This document shows, one piece after another, positions 27,191 to 35,836 of a stretch of DNA of 64,000 nt. The stretch's first letter is position 1, and every line of letters starts with the position of its first letter. The stretch covers positions 1,612,001 through 1,676,000 of the forward strand of contig NZ_OY781981.1 in the NCBI RefSeq assembly GCF_963677565.1, written 5' to 3'. The notes beneath the pieces were generated by a model. It had not been told where the DNA came from. It saw nothing but the letters and a program-made list of their open reading frames with translations, and made no database searches. This stretch comes from an uncultured Draconibacterium sp. (GTDB taxonomy: Bacteria; Bacteroidota; Bacteroidia; Bacteroidales; Prolixibacteraceae). Both the position numbers and the translations under genes were made by a program.

Positions 27191-29320
27191 ATGATTATCA
27201 AGAGTATCTCAATAAAAAACTTTAAGTCCTATTATAACGAGAATGTATATAGTTTTTCAGATGGTTTAAATATTATTTCTGGTCATGAGGGAGCAGGTAA
27301 ATCAAATATGTTTGATGCTTTCATGTGGGCGTTGTTTTTTAGACTCTCTAATTTGAAAAAAGATGTTATTCTAGATGAATCCAATGTGAGCTATATTAAT
27401 GATAGAATCAAAAATGAATATTTTATTAGCTCTTCTGATAAAACAATTGAATGTGAAGTCAAAGTTCAATTAGAAATAAAAAAAGGCGATGAATTAAGAA
27501 CTTACGAAATTGTGCGTAGGAAAATCATTTTTTTAAATAAAGATAGTTTAGGTAGGAATTTCTACGAAAGAAATGTTTGGTCATATGAGAAATCAGAATT
27601 ACAGGTTAGTTGGCAAGATAAGAATTTCAACCAAAGAGAATTTGAAGGCAGAAATGCTGAAGGAGAGTTGGATAGAATTTTTCCAGAGAAGATAAGAAAA
27701 TATATATGGTTTCAAGGGGAACAGTTGAATGAGTTGTTGGATTTTGATAATAAGGAAACATTACGGAAAGCTGTAGATTACATATCCTATCTTTCAACTT
27801 ATGAAAATATGGAATCAGTAATTCGTAATGTTAACAACTTCATAGATACGAAGGTTAAAAATAAAATATCCTCGAATACACGTGAGAAAAATAAATTTAA
27901 AAAATTGAGTGATCGACTAGAACAACTAGAGACAAATATTAGCGAAGCAAAAGCCAAAAAAATTAAATATGAGAGCGACCTTAAAGAACTTGAGGAAGAG
28001 GAGACTGTGCAGAATGATAAGTTAGCAGTTCTGGCAGGTTTCCCAGAGTTGAAATCAAAAGAAGGTCAGTTGATTGGTAAAGTTGAATCCTTAAAGAATG
28101 AAGTTTCAAATCTTAATCAAAAAGAAAAGGAACTCTTTGTCCAAAAGTGGATGTTTAAAGGAACAGATGAACTTTATCGTCAGGCAGAAAAGGAAATAGA
28201 TAAGTTTGTCGAGTATCGTTTGAATCTCATTTCTGATAACGATAAACAGCTAGAAGAAGGGGTGCCGGGGGATGGTTTAATTAGAAAAATGATTAAAAAA
28301 CAACATTGTATAATCTGTGATAGAGAGGCTCTTAAGGGATCACCAGAATATATTTCTATAGTGGGGCATTTAGATGCGAATAAGAAATTAAAACCTCGAG
28401 ATCCAGAGATAGAAGCTTTATATGAGAAAGTATTAAATCTTAAAGGAAAAACCTCTCAATTCTTGTTCAAACTGAAAGATATAAATAAGGAAATTCAATC
28501 GCACAAAGCTTTGATTGCAAACAAACAGATTGAAAGGAATAAAAGTAATTCGGATTTAAAAATAGTACGGGAGAAAATCAAGGAAATTATAAGAGAAAAG
28601 GGCCATGAAGTTTTAAAAATGAATCCTGCAAATATTAATTCTACATTAAAGAGAATCAGAGAGGATAAGTCAAAACTACAAAAGTATATTTTTAATAATG
28701 CGTCTGCTATACAAATATATAGTTCTGAAAAAGTTGAGAAATATAATGAGATTACAAAATTAAAAGATCCTAAGTCTGGTGAAATATTGGAACAAAAATT
28801 AAAAGATTATGTGGATCATATTGAACATTTAATAAAGGATCAGACAAGACAGGAAAAGATTGAACTTATTAAAAGCATCGAACATACTGCCAATGAAATC
28901 CAGCGCAATATTGCTGAAATAAACAATGTTGTTATTGTTAAGGTGAAAATAAATCCAGATGATTATTCCATAGACTTTGTTGATGCAGCAGGGAATCCTA
29001 ATGATGGGCATGGAGCACAAAATACTTTAGCCAAAATGAGTATCATAAACGCAATTGTGCGTCTTTCTAATGAAAAAAAGGGAGAGGATTACCCGTTTAT
29101 TGCGGATGCTCCAACTTCTGAATTTGGAAAAGAGTTTACTGATAGATTTTTAGAGTCAATTGCTAATACGTATAAGCAAGTTATCATCATTACCAAAGAC
29201 CTAGTGAAAGATATCAATAGATATAAAAAGTTATCATTTGTATCAAAAGTAGATGAAATAGAAAAGGAATGCATAGAGGAGGTGGCTCTATCAACAAATA
29301 GTATCACTGTAAAAAAATAA
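27191..29320 (+). CDS. DndD/Rad50-like SMC-type ATPase with zinc-hook motif
   Basis: In this 709-aa protein the N-terminus is the RecF/SMC type (IIKSISIKNFKSY, Walker A GHEGAGKSN at 31-39). Next comes WFQGEQLNELLDFDN, in the place of the FFDGE-type segment of Rad50/DndD. A long coiled coil contains CIIC (Cys373, Cys376) in a turn, like a Rad50 zinc hook. The C-terminal half holds the ATPase closing part (AQNTLAKMSIINAIVRLS; YPFIADAPTSEF as Walker B/D-loop; YKQVIIITKD). It is related to but distinct from the true DndD encoded at 31256-33364 on the other strand. It probably loads on DNA and drives or controls the PLD-helicase nuclease. Confidence 0.82.
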   Translation: MIIKSISIKNFKSYYNENVYSFSDGLNIISGHEGAGKSNMFDAFMWALFFRLSNLKKDVILDESNVSYINDRIKNEYFISSSDKTIECEVKVQLEIKKGDELRTYEIVRRKIIFLNKDSLGRNFYERNVWSYEKSELQVSWQDKNFNQREFEGRNAEGELDRIFPEKIRKYIWFQGEQLNELLDFDNKETLRKAVDYISYLSTYENMESVIRNVNNFIDTKVKNKISSNTREKNKFKKLSDRLEQLETNISEAKAKKIKYESDLKELEEEETVQNDKLAVLAGFPELKSKEGQLIGKVESLKNEVSNLNQKEKELFVQKWMFKGTDELYRQAEKEIDKFVEYRLNLISDNDKQLEEGVPGDGLIRKMIKKQHCIICDREALKGSPEYISIVGHLDANKKLKPRDPEIEALYEKVLNLKGKTSQFLFKLKDINKEIQSHKALIANKQIERNKSNSDLKIVREKIKEIIREKGHEVLKMNPANINSTLKRIREDKSKLQKYIFNNASAIQIYSSEKVEKYNEITKLKDPKSGEILEQKLKDYVDHIEHLIKDQTRQEKIELIKSIEHTANEIQRNIAEINNVVIVKVKINPDDYSIDFVDAAGNPNDGHGAQNTLAKMSIINAIVRLSNEKKGEDYPFIADAPTSEFGKEFTDRFLESIANTYKQVIIITKDLVKDINRYKKLSFVSKVDEIEKECIEEVALSTNSITVKK

Positions 29321-29322
29321 AT

Positions 29323-29862
29323 ATGGCTACAATATACGAAGAAATGCATAGCATAAATCCTGCAATCGAGATGACAAAAAGAGAACACATCTTAAATGTT
29401 TATGCTTATAATAAAGGTACAGGAGAAAAGAAAGAAACTAAATATTTTTCAATGCTCTGGGAAGCATTCGCCTGGGCTGCAGTATTAGGATTTGTGCATG
29501 GAAAGAGGAAACCCTTGGAGGGCAAATTTGATAGGCCGTTTGAATATTCTCAGATATATAATAATGGCAATGATATTTTCTATTCATTAATACTTTTTGT
29601 AGTCGCAAAAGAAGGTTATGAAATTTTAAGAGATGCAAAAGAGGTAAATAAAGTGATTGAGGAATATGCTAATGGTGGTTTTGAGGTAATATTTACAATC
29701 TTAAGAGATAAGGGCAATGACTATTTTGGAGATGATTCAAATTTTCTGCAGGAAGTTCTTGATCGAAAAAGTCATATAAAAATGGATGAAGTTCTTATGA
29801 AAGATATGGAAGACAAGAAAGATGAAAAAATAGATGATGGTGAAAGTTTCAACTTTATGTAA
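29323..29862 (+). CDS. Phosphorothioation-associated small protein, possibly DndE-like
   Basis: This 179-aa protein lies 2 bp after the ATPase gene. The segment EAFAWAAVLGFVHGKRKPL ... IYNNGNDIFYSLILFVVAKE has the same order of features as DndE (ARIAFSYSLSKGQKLDL ... FFGENYDIYTGLLIAHYRL): helix, G-basic-x-K turn, then G-x-D/N and a hydrophobic helix. This is a by-eye similarity only. Families called dnd system-associated protein exist and one of these may fit. The acidic tail (DMEDKKDEKIDDGESF) is probably disordered. It is expected to work with the ATPase, as DndE works with DndD. Confidence 0.6.
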   Translation: MATIYEEMHSINPAIEMTKREHILNVYAYNKGTGEKKETKYFSMLWEAFAWAAVLGFVHGKRKPLEGKFDRPFEYSQIYNNGNDIFYSLILFVVAKEGYEILRDAKEVNKVIEEYANGGFEVIFTILRDKGNDYFGDDSNFLQEVLDRKSHIKMDEVLMKDMEDKKDEKIDDGESFNFM

Positions 29863-29873
29863 AAATTTCCGAG

Positions 29874-30866
29874 ATGGGCAAAAAACTCACTGAACAAGAA
29901 ATAAAGATTGAATATGCTGAATTAAAACCTACGTTGGTCAAATTGAATTCTGAATTGATAAAACAGATTGAAACACTTTTAGAGGTAGGTAATATTAATT
30001 TGGGATTTCCAATCCGTGGCCGCATAAAAGAATTGGATTCTCTTGCGGATAAGCAAATAAGAGGTGCTTTTACCATCCGAAAAACTATAAAAGAAGTCCA
30101 GGACTTAGTTGGCATCAGAATTATTTTACTTTTTAGTAGGGATATAGATAAGGTACGAGATATTTTAAAGAATAATTTAGAAGTTATAAAGGAATATAAT
30201 ACAATGGATAGACTTGATGAAGACCAGTTTGGATATTCATCAATTCACAGCGTAGTTAGAGTTCCAAAATCTTGGCTAGGAGTACCAATGTTTAGTGATT
30301 TTGGGGATTTGATAACAGAAATCCAGATAAGAACACTTTCACAACATACCTGGGCAGAAACTTCTCATCTTATTGATTATAAAAATAAGGACGAAATTCC
30401 AAGGAATGTGAAACGATCAATCAGTAGATTGAGTGCGCTTTTGGAAACTGTTGATTTAGAATTTGAAAGGTTACTTATTGAGAGTAAAGAGTTTAAAATG
30501 AAACTTAAAGTGGATGAGGAATTTAATTCTATTTCGCTTGAAAGGATATTAGATGCTCATATTTATCCAGAAAATAAAAGAGGAAATGAAAACTATATAA
30601 GTCTACTTGAAAGTCTTGAGGAAATGAAAATGGTTAAGCCTCAAGAATTAATTTCATTTATAGATGAATATAAAGAAGAGGCAAAATTACTTGAAAAGAG
30701 AGTATGTCAAGCAATTATTGACAGCCCTGAAGGTCACGAATTTGTTGAAGTTGATGGTATAAAATACACAACTAAAGACAAATCGAAAATTAAAGAAGGA
30801 GCTACATATTATAACCAAGTTGGGCTATTAGCATTAATGTTCAAGATTAAAATGAATAAACTCTGA
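29874..30866 (+). CDS. RelA/SpoT-domain nucleotide pyrophosphokinase (small alarmone synthetase-like)
   Basis: This 330-aa protein has a synthetase domain at about residues 40-200: FPIRGRIKELDSLADK for the ATP-binding part, DLVGIRIILLF with Asp77 (metal), FGYSSIHSVVRVP with Tyr121 (guanosine stacking) and TEIQIRTLSQHTWAETSHL with Glu149 (catalytic). No HD hydrolase domain is present, so the enzyme could make but not degrade its product. The C-terminal 130 residues are helical and unknown. It is the last gene of the five-gene operon, 11 bp after the 179-aa gene. RelA/SpoT-like domains are used as growth-stopping effectors in toxSAS and CapRel phage-defence systems, so I infer an abortive or signalling effector here. 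Confidence 0.88.
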   Translation: MGKKLTEQEIKIEYAELKPTLVKLNSELIKQIETLLEVGNINLGFPIRGRIKELDSLADKQIRGAFTIRKTIKEVQDLVGIRIILLFSRDIDKVRDILKNNLEVIKEYNTMDRLDEDQFGYSSIHSVVRVPKSWLGVPMFSDFGDLITEIQIRTLSQHTWAETSHLIDYKNKDEIPRNVKRSISRLSALLETVDLEFERLLIESKEFKMKLKVDEEFNSISLERILDAHIYPENKRGNENYISLLESLEEMKMVKPQELISFIDEYKEEAKLLEKRVCQAIIDSPEGHEFVEVDGIKYTTKDKSKIKEGATYYNQVGLLALMFKIKMNKL

Positions 30867-30882
30867 TAAAAAAATATTTGGA

Positions 30883-31278
30883 TTAAATAATTTGCTTTAG
30901 CGAACCCTCAATTTTATCAGCAAGAAATTCAAAGCCCTCAATATTCGGGTTTTCCGACAATTCCTTATCTAACATGACCAGCCCATCGTCAACATGCATT
31001 TTCAAGTATTTTGGAAGGTCATTATGTGACTGATGCAATCTATAATGTGCAATTAGAAGGCCGGTGTAAATATCATAGTTTTCTCCAAAGAAAACATTCT
31101 TAGAATACTCTTTGCCCCCAGAATCAGCCATATCCTTCAGGTCAAGCTTTTGTCCTTTTGAAAGCGAATAAGAAAAGGCAATGCGTGCTATAATGTTTTC
31201 AGTCCCCAAATTAAGCTTTCTTGTTAGTCTCTGAACGATTTCTTTGTTTGCTTTACTAGTTCGAATATGTGATAGCAT
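30883..31278 (-). CDS. dndE: DNA sulfur modification protein DndE
   Basis: This 131-aa protein opens with the DndE signature: MLSHIRTSKANKEIVQRLTRKLNLGTEN, followed by IARIAFSYSLSKGQKLDL, GGKEYSKNVFFGENYDIYTGLLIAHY and an acidic C-terminus. DndE binds nicked DNA and is needed, with DndC and DndD, to put sulfur into the DNA backbone as phosphorothioate. The start overlaps the end of dndD by 23 bp, so translation is coupled. It ends 16 bp from the convergent end of the RelA-like gene, leaving almost no space for a terminator between the two operons. Confidence 0.9.
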   Translation of the reverse strand: MLSHIRTSKANKEIVQRLTRKLNLGTENIIARIAFSYSLSKGQKLDLKDMADSGGKEYSKNVFFGENYDIYTGLLIAHYRLHQSHNDLPKYLKMHVDDGLVMLDKELSENPNIEGFEFLADKIEGSLKQII

Positions 31279-33364
31279 GATTTTGTTTGTTGAATTCTAC
31301 AAATAGTTCTTCTATTTTCTGCTGCTTAATTGTTGAACCTTCTAATCCATTTTCAATCAAATAAACTCCTGCAAGCTTAGCTTTCATAATTTGATATTCT
31401 TTAATAGAAAGTTCCTTTTCCAACAAAGGAAATAGAACAACCTGTTTGGAAATGAATGGATAAAACTGCTCAATAATATTACTAGAGTGTTCTTTGTCAA
31501 ATTTTTGTAATGGACTGTCAATAAATACAGGGAATTTTATTCCAGATTCATCAACTAAGGCTTTCAATAATGCTGTTGCATATAATTGTTGTTCTCCCTT
31601 TGATAATGTATCTTTTTCAATAATAGAACCATTCTTATCAATTAGATCAATATCCATTATCTCGTTATCAATTCTAACATTTATTTTTGATATAAAATTT
31701 GACTTGTGCATGAGTCTAGTTAGTCCTTTAAGAACATTTCTTTCAAGTGAATGTTTTTTAGTCTCCTTTATTTTTGAAGACATGATTTCAATTTTATTGA
31801 GGAGCTTTTGAGTGACATCATACTTTTTCTGGTCTGCCTCAGCTAATTTGAAATTCTTTACAACTTCAGTTGATTTTTTTGAATTAGTGATTAATTCCTG
31901 GTTTTTAATGGCTTTCCTTGAAAGAATCTCATCTCTTTCATTAAGAAGGTTTAAATATTCTCTATTTAGTAAATCACGTTGCTCTCGGTATTTTTTAGCT
32001 TCGTTATTATTTTGGCGTGCTTCACCTTCCTTTATTTTTGTAGTAACTACCGCGAGTGCTTTTCTTGTCTTTCTTTCTTCTTGAACTATACTATTAAATT
32101 CTTGGACAAAAGACTTCTTAATGTAATCATACATGGTAACAATTCTTCTCGAAGCTTTATTACTAATTTCAAGTAATAGTCTCTGCTCTTCATCTGTGTT
32201 TTTACTATTTCCTCGGCTTTCTTTTAATACCTCAGAAATTAAATTTTTAAACTTGTCAGCAGTATGATTATCAAGGCTATATTCAGATATCCTGTTCTCC
32301 AAGTTATTTGCAAATTGTTCTAATTCTTCATTTAAGAGATTTTGATCTAGGGAATTGGTTTTGATGTAAGTTTCCCTTCTTACCTGTTCCATTAACTTCT
32401 TCAGGCTATTCCCTGCAATAACAATAGGAACAGTATCAAGAATGGACTTAAGCTTATTTTTAACTGCTTTATGTTTACTGACTAACGTATCCTTTTCTTG
32501 TTTTAGAGATAATAATTCCTCTAATGTTAGACCACTACCCAGACGGATCAATTTTTCTTGGAGATAATCGATCTTTTGTCTTGATATATGAATCCTTTCA
32601 TCAACAATTTTAAGTTCATTTTCAATAGCTATTTTTTCACTATTTAACTTTTTCCCATCAGAAGTTAATTTATCAAACCTTTCTTTATCAAATTTAGAAA
32701 CTCCACTCCTTTTATACTTAATGAGTAAGGTTTTAAGGCTATTTTTTAAATCTTCATATTTTTTTAGTCCGAGAACTTCTGCATATGCTGTGCCAAGTGA
32801 TTTTAGCTCTTCAGCAGTTTTAGCTTCAGCTAGTGTTACAATCTTTTCTGCATCAAAAAAGAAAAACTTTGCAATTTCTCGAGGTAATATAAAATCATTT
32901 ATAAAGGCATCATAACCCACTTCTTTTGTTAGTTCATTTTCTTGCCCATCAATCGAGATTTTAAGAGATTCTTTATCATTAATATAATTGAAACTCCTTT
33001 TAATAACTACACTTTTACATGGTACAGATGGGATTAGAATATTGGATAAATGTACTTCAACTTCCATCTGAGCATTATCCAAAATATTATTATCAACCTC
33101 TTCCCTAATATTTTTATTTAGCATTGACCTTCGATAGATCTTATATCCACCTGCATTTCTTATTTCTCTTCTATATTTCTCTTCAACTTGAGACATTAGT
33201 CCTCCATAGAATCCCCAAATTAGGGATGATAGAAAGGTAGTTTTTCCGAAACCATTCTTCCCTGCAATCAGTGTAATATTTGCGTTGGTGCTATCCTTAA
33301 AAATTATCTCATTCTCTCCAGCATATATCCGATAATTTAGAAGTCTTATTTTTTCAATCCTCAT
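31256..33364 (-). CDS. dndD: DNA sulfur modification ATPase DndD
   Basis: This 702-aa SMC/RecF-type ATPase has MRIEKIRLLNYRIYAGENEI, Walker A GKNGFGKTTF (about 35-44), and the DndD-type segment DFILPREIAKFFFFDAEKIV near residue 150. A long coiled coil follows, then the second half LSKGEQQLYATALLKAL (signature) and FPVFIDSPLQKFD (Walker B/D-loop). DndD is thought to alter DNA structure or nick it during sulfur transfer. Its start overlaps the dndC stop by 4 bp (ATGA). No zinc-hook CxxC is visible, unlike the ATPase of the facing operon. Confidence 0.93.
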   Translation of the reverse strand: MRIEKIRLLNYRIYAGENEIIFKDSTNANITLIAGKNGFGKTTFLSSLIWGFYGGLMSQVEEKYRREIRNAGGYKIYRRSMLNKNIREEVDNNILDNAQMEVEVHLSNILIPSVPCKSVVIKRSFNYINDKESLKISIDGQENELTKEVGYDAFINDFILPREIAKFFFFDAEKIVTLAEAKTAEELKSLGTAYAEVLGLKKYEDLKNSLKTLLIKYKRSGVSKFDKERFDKLTSDGKKLNSEKIAIENELKIVDERIHISRQKIDYLQEKLIRLGSGLTLEELLSLKQEKDTLVSKHKAVKNKLKSILDTVPIVIAGNSLKKLMEQVRRETYIKTNSLDQNLLNEELEQFANNLENRISEYSLDNHTADKFKNLISEVLKESRGNSKNTDEEQRLLLEISNKASRRIVTMYDYIKKSFVQEFNSIVQEERKTRKALAVVTTKIKEGEARQNNNEAKKYREQRDLLNREYLNLLNERDEILSRKAIKNQELITNSKKSTEVVKNFKLAEADQKKYDVTQKLLNKIEIMSSKIKETKKHSLERNVLKGLTRLMHKSNFISKINVRIDNEIMDIDLIDKNGSIIEKDTLSKGEQQLYATALLKALVDESGIKFPVFIDSPLQKFDKEHSSNIIEQFYPFISKQVVLFPLLEKELSIKEYQIMKAKLAGVYLIENGLEGSTIKQQKIEELFVEFNKQNHAITYSN

Positions 33365-34731
33365 TGTTCATTCTTTATAAAAGATTCAATCCTTTTTTCA
33401 ACGTCATTATGCATCCCATATTTAGAGAGCATTAAAGCTTTTGACTCCTGGAGGGAAATCAAATTTTCAATTAGAGGATAATAATTAAGATCATCATTAC
33501 ACACCTCTTTTAAAATTCTTCTTTCAGTATTATCGAGGGAGTTGATATTGTTAGTGGATATATTCTTATGATATACTCTTTTGTAGATATCACCCACTTT
33601 CCATTGGGAAATCAATTCTTTTTCTCGGTTCCAGATTACCTGAATTGCAATTAATTCTTGATTTGTAATAAGGGTAATATGGGGTTTTATTTTTTGAATT
33701 TCCTTTTGAAGAATCAATAGCTCCTCTAATATCTCTGCTCTGTATTTTGGACTATAGTTACCTTGATTGTTTCCATCTTTATCTACCGCTCGCTCACCAT
33801 TTCTTCTAGTCGAAAGTCGATTTTCATGTAAGTTTCTATTTTGAATAAGCTTATCACGAAACTCCATTAATGGTTTCATCCATTCTTGGCCATTCTTAAT
33901 CAATGATGACATTGATTTATCTTTTTTCACTACTGTACAGGTCCAGCAGCCAAATCTACTTTGTCCACAAGACGTATGTTTGTCATCTGTCACTACTGTA
34001 GGACATTCATAATCATCTGCACTAGCGTCTGCATATATCTTAAAAAGAATATCATTATCAAATCCCCAAGGTGAAGGAATGGCTCTTATTATATACCAAA
34101 TTTCTTCTAGCATTAAGCTTTTAATTGGGGCATATACATACGCATTCGAACTTACTGAATGTTTTGATAGCCTTTTTCCTTTTACTTCGTGTTTTTTTAT
34201 AGAGCGTTCCCTAGTCGCACTTTCTTGGTACCTTGTCCCAATAAGAATAATTGCTTCTCCTTTTTCCTTTGTAATAAAGTCTAAAAAATCAGAAGTAGGT
34301 CTAATCTTCAACTTGTCTGTGCACCATCTAAAAGTGTTATTTGGAACAGGATAACCTTTCCCAATTATATTTGTCCAAAAAGATTCATCCAGTCTAGGTG
34401 TTGTTTTCTGAACATGGATTGGTAATCCCTGGTCTCTTGCAGCAGCCTCAATTTTATCATGGACATCACCAACATAACCTTCAATAATTGGATTTTCGAC
34501 CATTGTATCATTAGTAACCACATAAACTTTTCTTTTTAATCTATTTGCAATAGGAAAATCTTCTTGAAGTCTTCTTAGGGCAATCCATACGAGAGTTAAT
34601 AAAACAGTAGAATCTTTCCCTCCACTAAAACCAATAATCCATGGTCGATAGTTATCAGTCTTAGAAGAATATTGGTCCATTATCTCTCTAATTGCGTCTT
34701 CTATATTTCTGTTTTTAATTTCCTGGAACAT
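33361..34731 (-). CDS. dndC: DNA sulfur modification protein DndC (PP-loop, Fe-S)
   Basis: This 456-aa protein has a PP-loop motif PWIIGFSGGKDSTVLL (about 30-45) that places it in the PAPS-reductase/ATP-pyrophosphatase superfamily. The Cys cluster YECPTVV, SCGQSRFGCWTC gives four cysteines for a 4Fe-4S cluster, as known for DndC. Also typical is VPNNTFRWCTDKLKIRP. DndC activates the DNA site with ATP and receives sulfur from a cysteine desulfurase (DndA or host IscS). No dndA or dndB is present in the window, so the desulfurase must come from the host, and the DndB-type repressor is missing or replaced. It is the first gene of the minus-strand operon. Confidence 0.94.
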   Translation of the reverse strand: MFQEIKNRNIEDAIREIMDQYSSKTDNYRPWIIGFSGGKDSTVLLTLVWIALRRLQEDFPIANRLKRKVYVVTNDTMVENPIIEGYVGDVHDKIEAAARDQGLPIHVQKTTPRLDESFWTNIIGKGYPVPNNTFRWCTDKLKIRPTSDFLDFITKEKGEAIILIGTRYQESATRERSIKKHEVKGKRLSKHSVSSNAYVYAPIKSLMLEEIWYIIRAIPSPWGFDNDILFKIYADASADDYECPTVVTDDKHTSCGQSRFGCWTCTVVKKDKSMSSLIKNGQEWMKPLMEFRDKLIQNRNLHENRLSTRRNGERAVDKDGNNQGNYSPKYRAEILEELLILQKEIQKIKPHITLITNQELIAIQVIWNREKELISQWKVGDIYKRVYHKNISTNNINSLDNTERRILKEVCNDDLNYYPLIENLISLQESKALMLSKYGMHNDVEKRIESFIKNEQ

Positions 34732-34793
34732 AGTTGTTTAAAATTATTTGTCAGAAGGGATTTGGTAGCCTTCATAATGTATTGACAATATTA

Positions 34794-34801
34794 CAAATGT
34801 A
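34794..34801 (-). promoter_or_regulatory. Candidate -7 element for dndCDE
   Basis: On the minus strand this reads TACATTTG, an exact TAnnTTTG match, 63 bp upstream of the dndC ATG. No TTTG at canonical spacing was found upstream, so only the -7 part is supported. Confidence 0.35.
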
Positions 34802-34947
34802 TATAAACAATGCTTAAAAGTTGTTAGTTGCAAGAGGAAGTAATCAACAATGAATTTTTTATTAAAGAAATCCGATTCTGCATAAATTTATATTTCTGAG
34901 AATTTCTAATTGTCAAAAAAAAGGCGATTGAATTTGTTTAATTTCAA

Positions 34948-35209
34948 GGTTTTATAAAACCACTGTAAATCCTTTCGTCCAATCTAATATTGGAGGATTG
35001 GGCAGATGGTCACAGTATATGCAAATTAATTAATGAAAAATTATGAAGTCTATTTAAACGTCATATAAATCCCAAAGTTTTTTTAAAAATTCTTACCAAG
35101 GCTAAAACCATATGCCCAAAGGGTTATTGAGAATCAGATAGAGCTGGTTTTATATTGGGCAAAGTGGTTTTATTCTGAATAAATAACAAAATTTTTTATA
35201 AAAAATTTT
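34948..35209. repeat. Palindrome cluster in the 680-bp gap between dndC and the next gene
   Basis: The gap 34732-35413 has no supported gene. It contains GGTTTTATAAAACC (34948-34961, perfect palindrome). Two inverted arms, TAAAACCA...GCCCAA (35103-35119) and TTGGGC...TGGTTTTA (35155-35172), enclose another TGGTTTTA copy at 35145-35152. There is also a 22-bp perfect palindrome made only of A and T (35188-35209). Recurrent TAAAACCA/TGGTTTTA arms could be protein-binding iterons. A replication or transfer origin of the island is possible. Confidence 0.5.
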
Positions 35210-35413
35210 GGGGTGCAGAGTTAGCAAATGCTTGAGCCTCTCCATAAATGCCCCTACCTCTTTTTTCATTTGGGAAACTCCCCCTGTCTAATGTTTGAGT
35301 TAGCTTTTTTTTTCGCAGGGGAAAAACAATCCTTTTTTTGCAGAACTTCTCTAATCAAAAGCAACCCCCACTTAGCATTGGTCTGGTTCAGTGCCAGAGT
35401 AACAGATATTTTC

Positions 35414-35797
35414 ATGTCTAATCTTAAAAATCAGTTGATCATGTCAGTAACAATTGTTGATGTAAAAGAAAGAGTAAGCCAAGGTGGTAATTCATTTATG
35501 GCGTTGATAGTTCAGAATGAACTTGAATTGGTAACTTCTAAGTCAGGTAACATTTACGTTGCTGCTCACAGAGCTTCAATTCCCTGTACCTTGGATTATA
35601 ACACAGCCAAGCTAATGATTGGGAAAGAGTTACCGGGAACTATTGAAAAAGTGGAATGTGCAACTTATGAACATGTTAATTCTGATGGAGAAATAGTTAA
35701 TCTGAATTACAGGTATCAGTACATACCTGAGCAAAACAGAACTGTTCTCTATGCAGAAGAAGATGTTCATTTGCAGGAAGTAGAGGAAGTAGTTTAA
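35414..35797 (+). CDS. Island-associated hypothetical protein (about 127 aa)
   Basis: The open frame extends upstream to 35228, but that part (Phe-rich, low quality) is unlike protein. I choose the ATG at 35414 (MSNLKNQLI) or 35441 (MSVTIVDVKERV). The sequence VKERVSQGGNSFMALIVQNELELVTSKSGNIYVAAHRASIPCTL is a compact beta-rich domain, ending in an acidic tail (EEDVHLQEVEEVV). I recall similar short proteins near RecA-like ATPase and DUF3871 genes in Bacteroidota islands, but cannot name a function. A ssDNA-binding-type role is only a guess. A terminator follows directly. Confidence 0.7.
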   Translation: MSNLKNQLIMSVTIVDVKERVSQGGNSFMALIVQNELELVTSKSGNIYVAAHRASIPCTLDYNTAKLMIGKELPGTIEKVECATYEHVNSDGEIVNLNYRYQYIPEQNRTVLYAEEDVHLQEVEEVV

Positions 35798-35803
35798 CCA
35801 AAG

Positions 35804-35836
35804 AACAAATGCCTGACAACTACACAGGCATTTGTT
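35804..35836 (+). terminator. Hairpin terminator after the 127-aa gene
   Basis: AACAAATGCCTG (35804-35815) pairs with CAGGCATTTGTT (35825-35836): a 12-bp perfect stem and 9-nt loop, followed by AAATTTTAC. The T run is short, so strength is uncertain. Confidence 0.6.

Noticed and set aside
30883..34731. Ssp-type (SspBCD) single-strand phosphorothioation system
   Set aside because: The PP-loop protein, the RecF-type ATPase with the FFFDAEKI segment and the short HIRTSK protein match DndC, DndD and DndE in order and size; no SspB or SspE-like protein is present.
35228..35413. N-terminal extension of the 127-aa island protein
   Set aside because: The extension is Phe/Leu-rich with no domain character and the ATGs at 35414 and 35441 give a cleaner protein.
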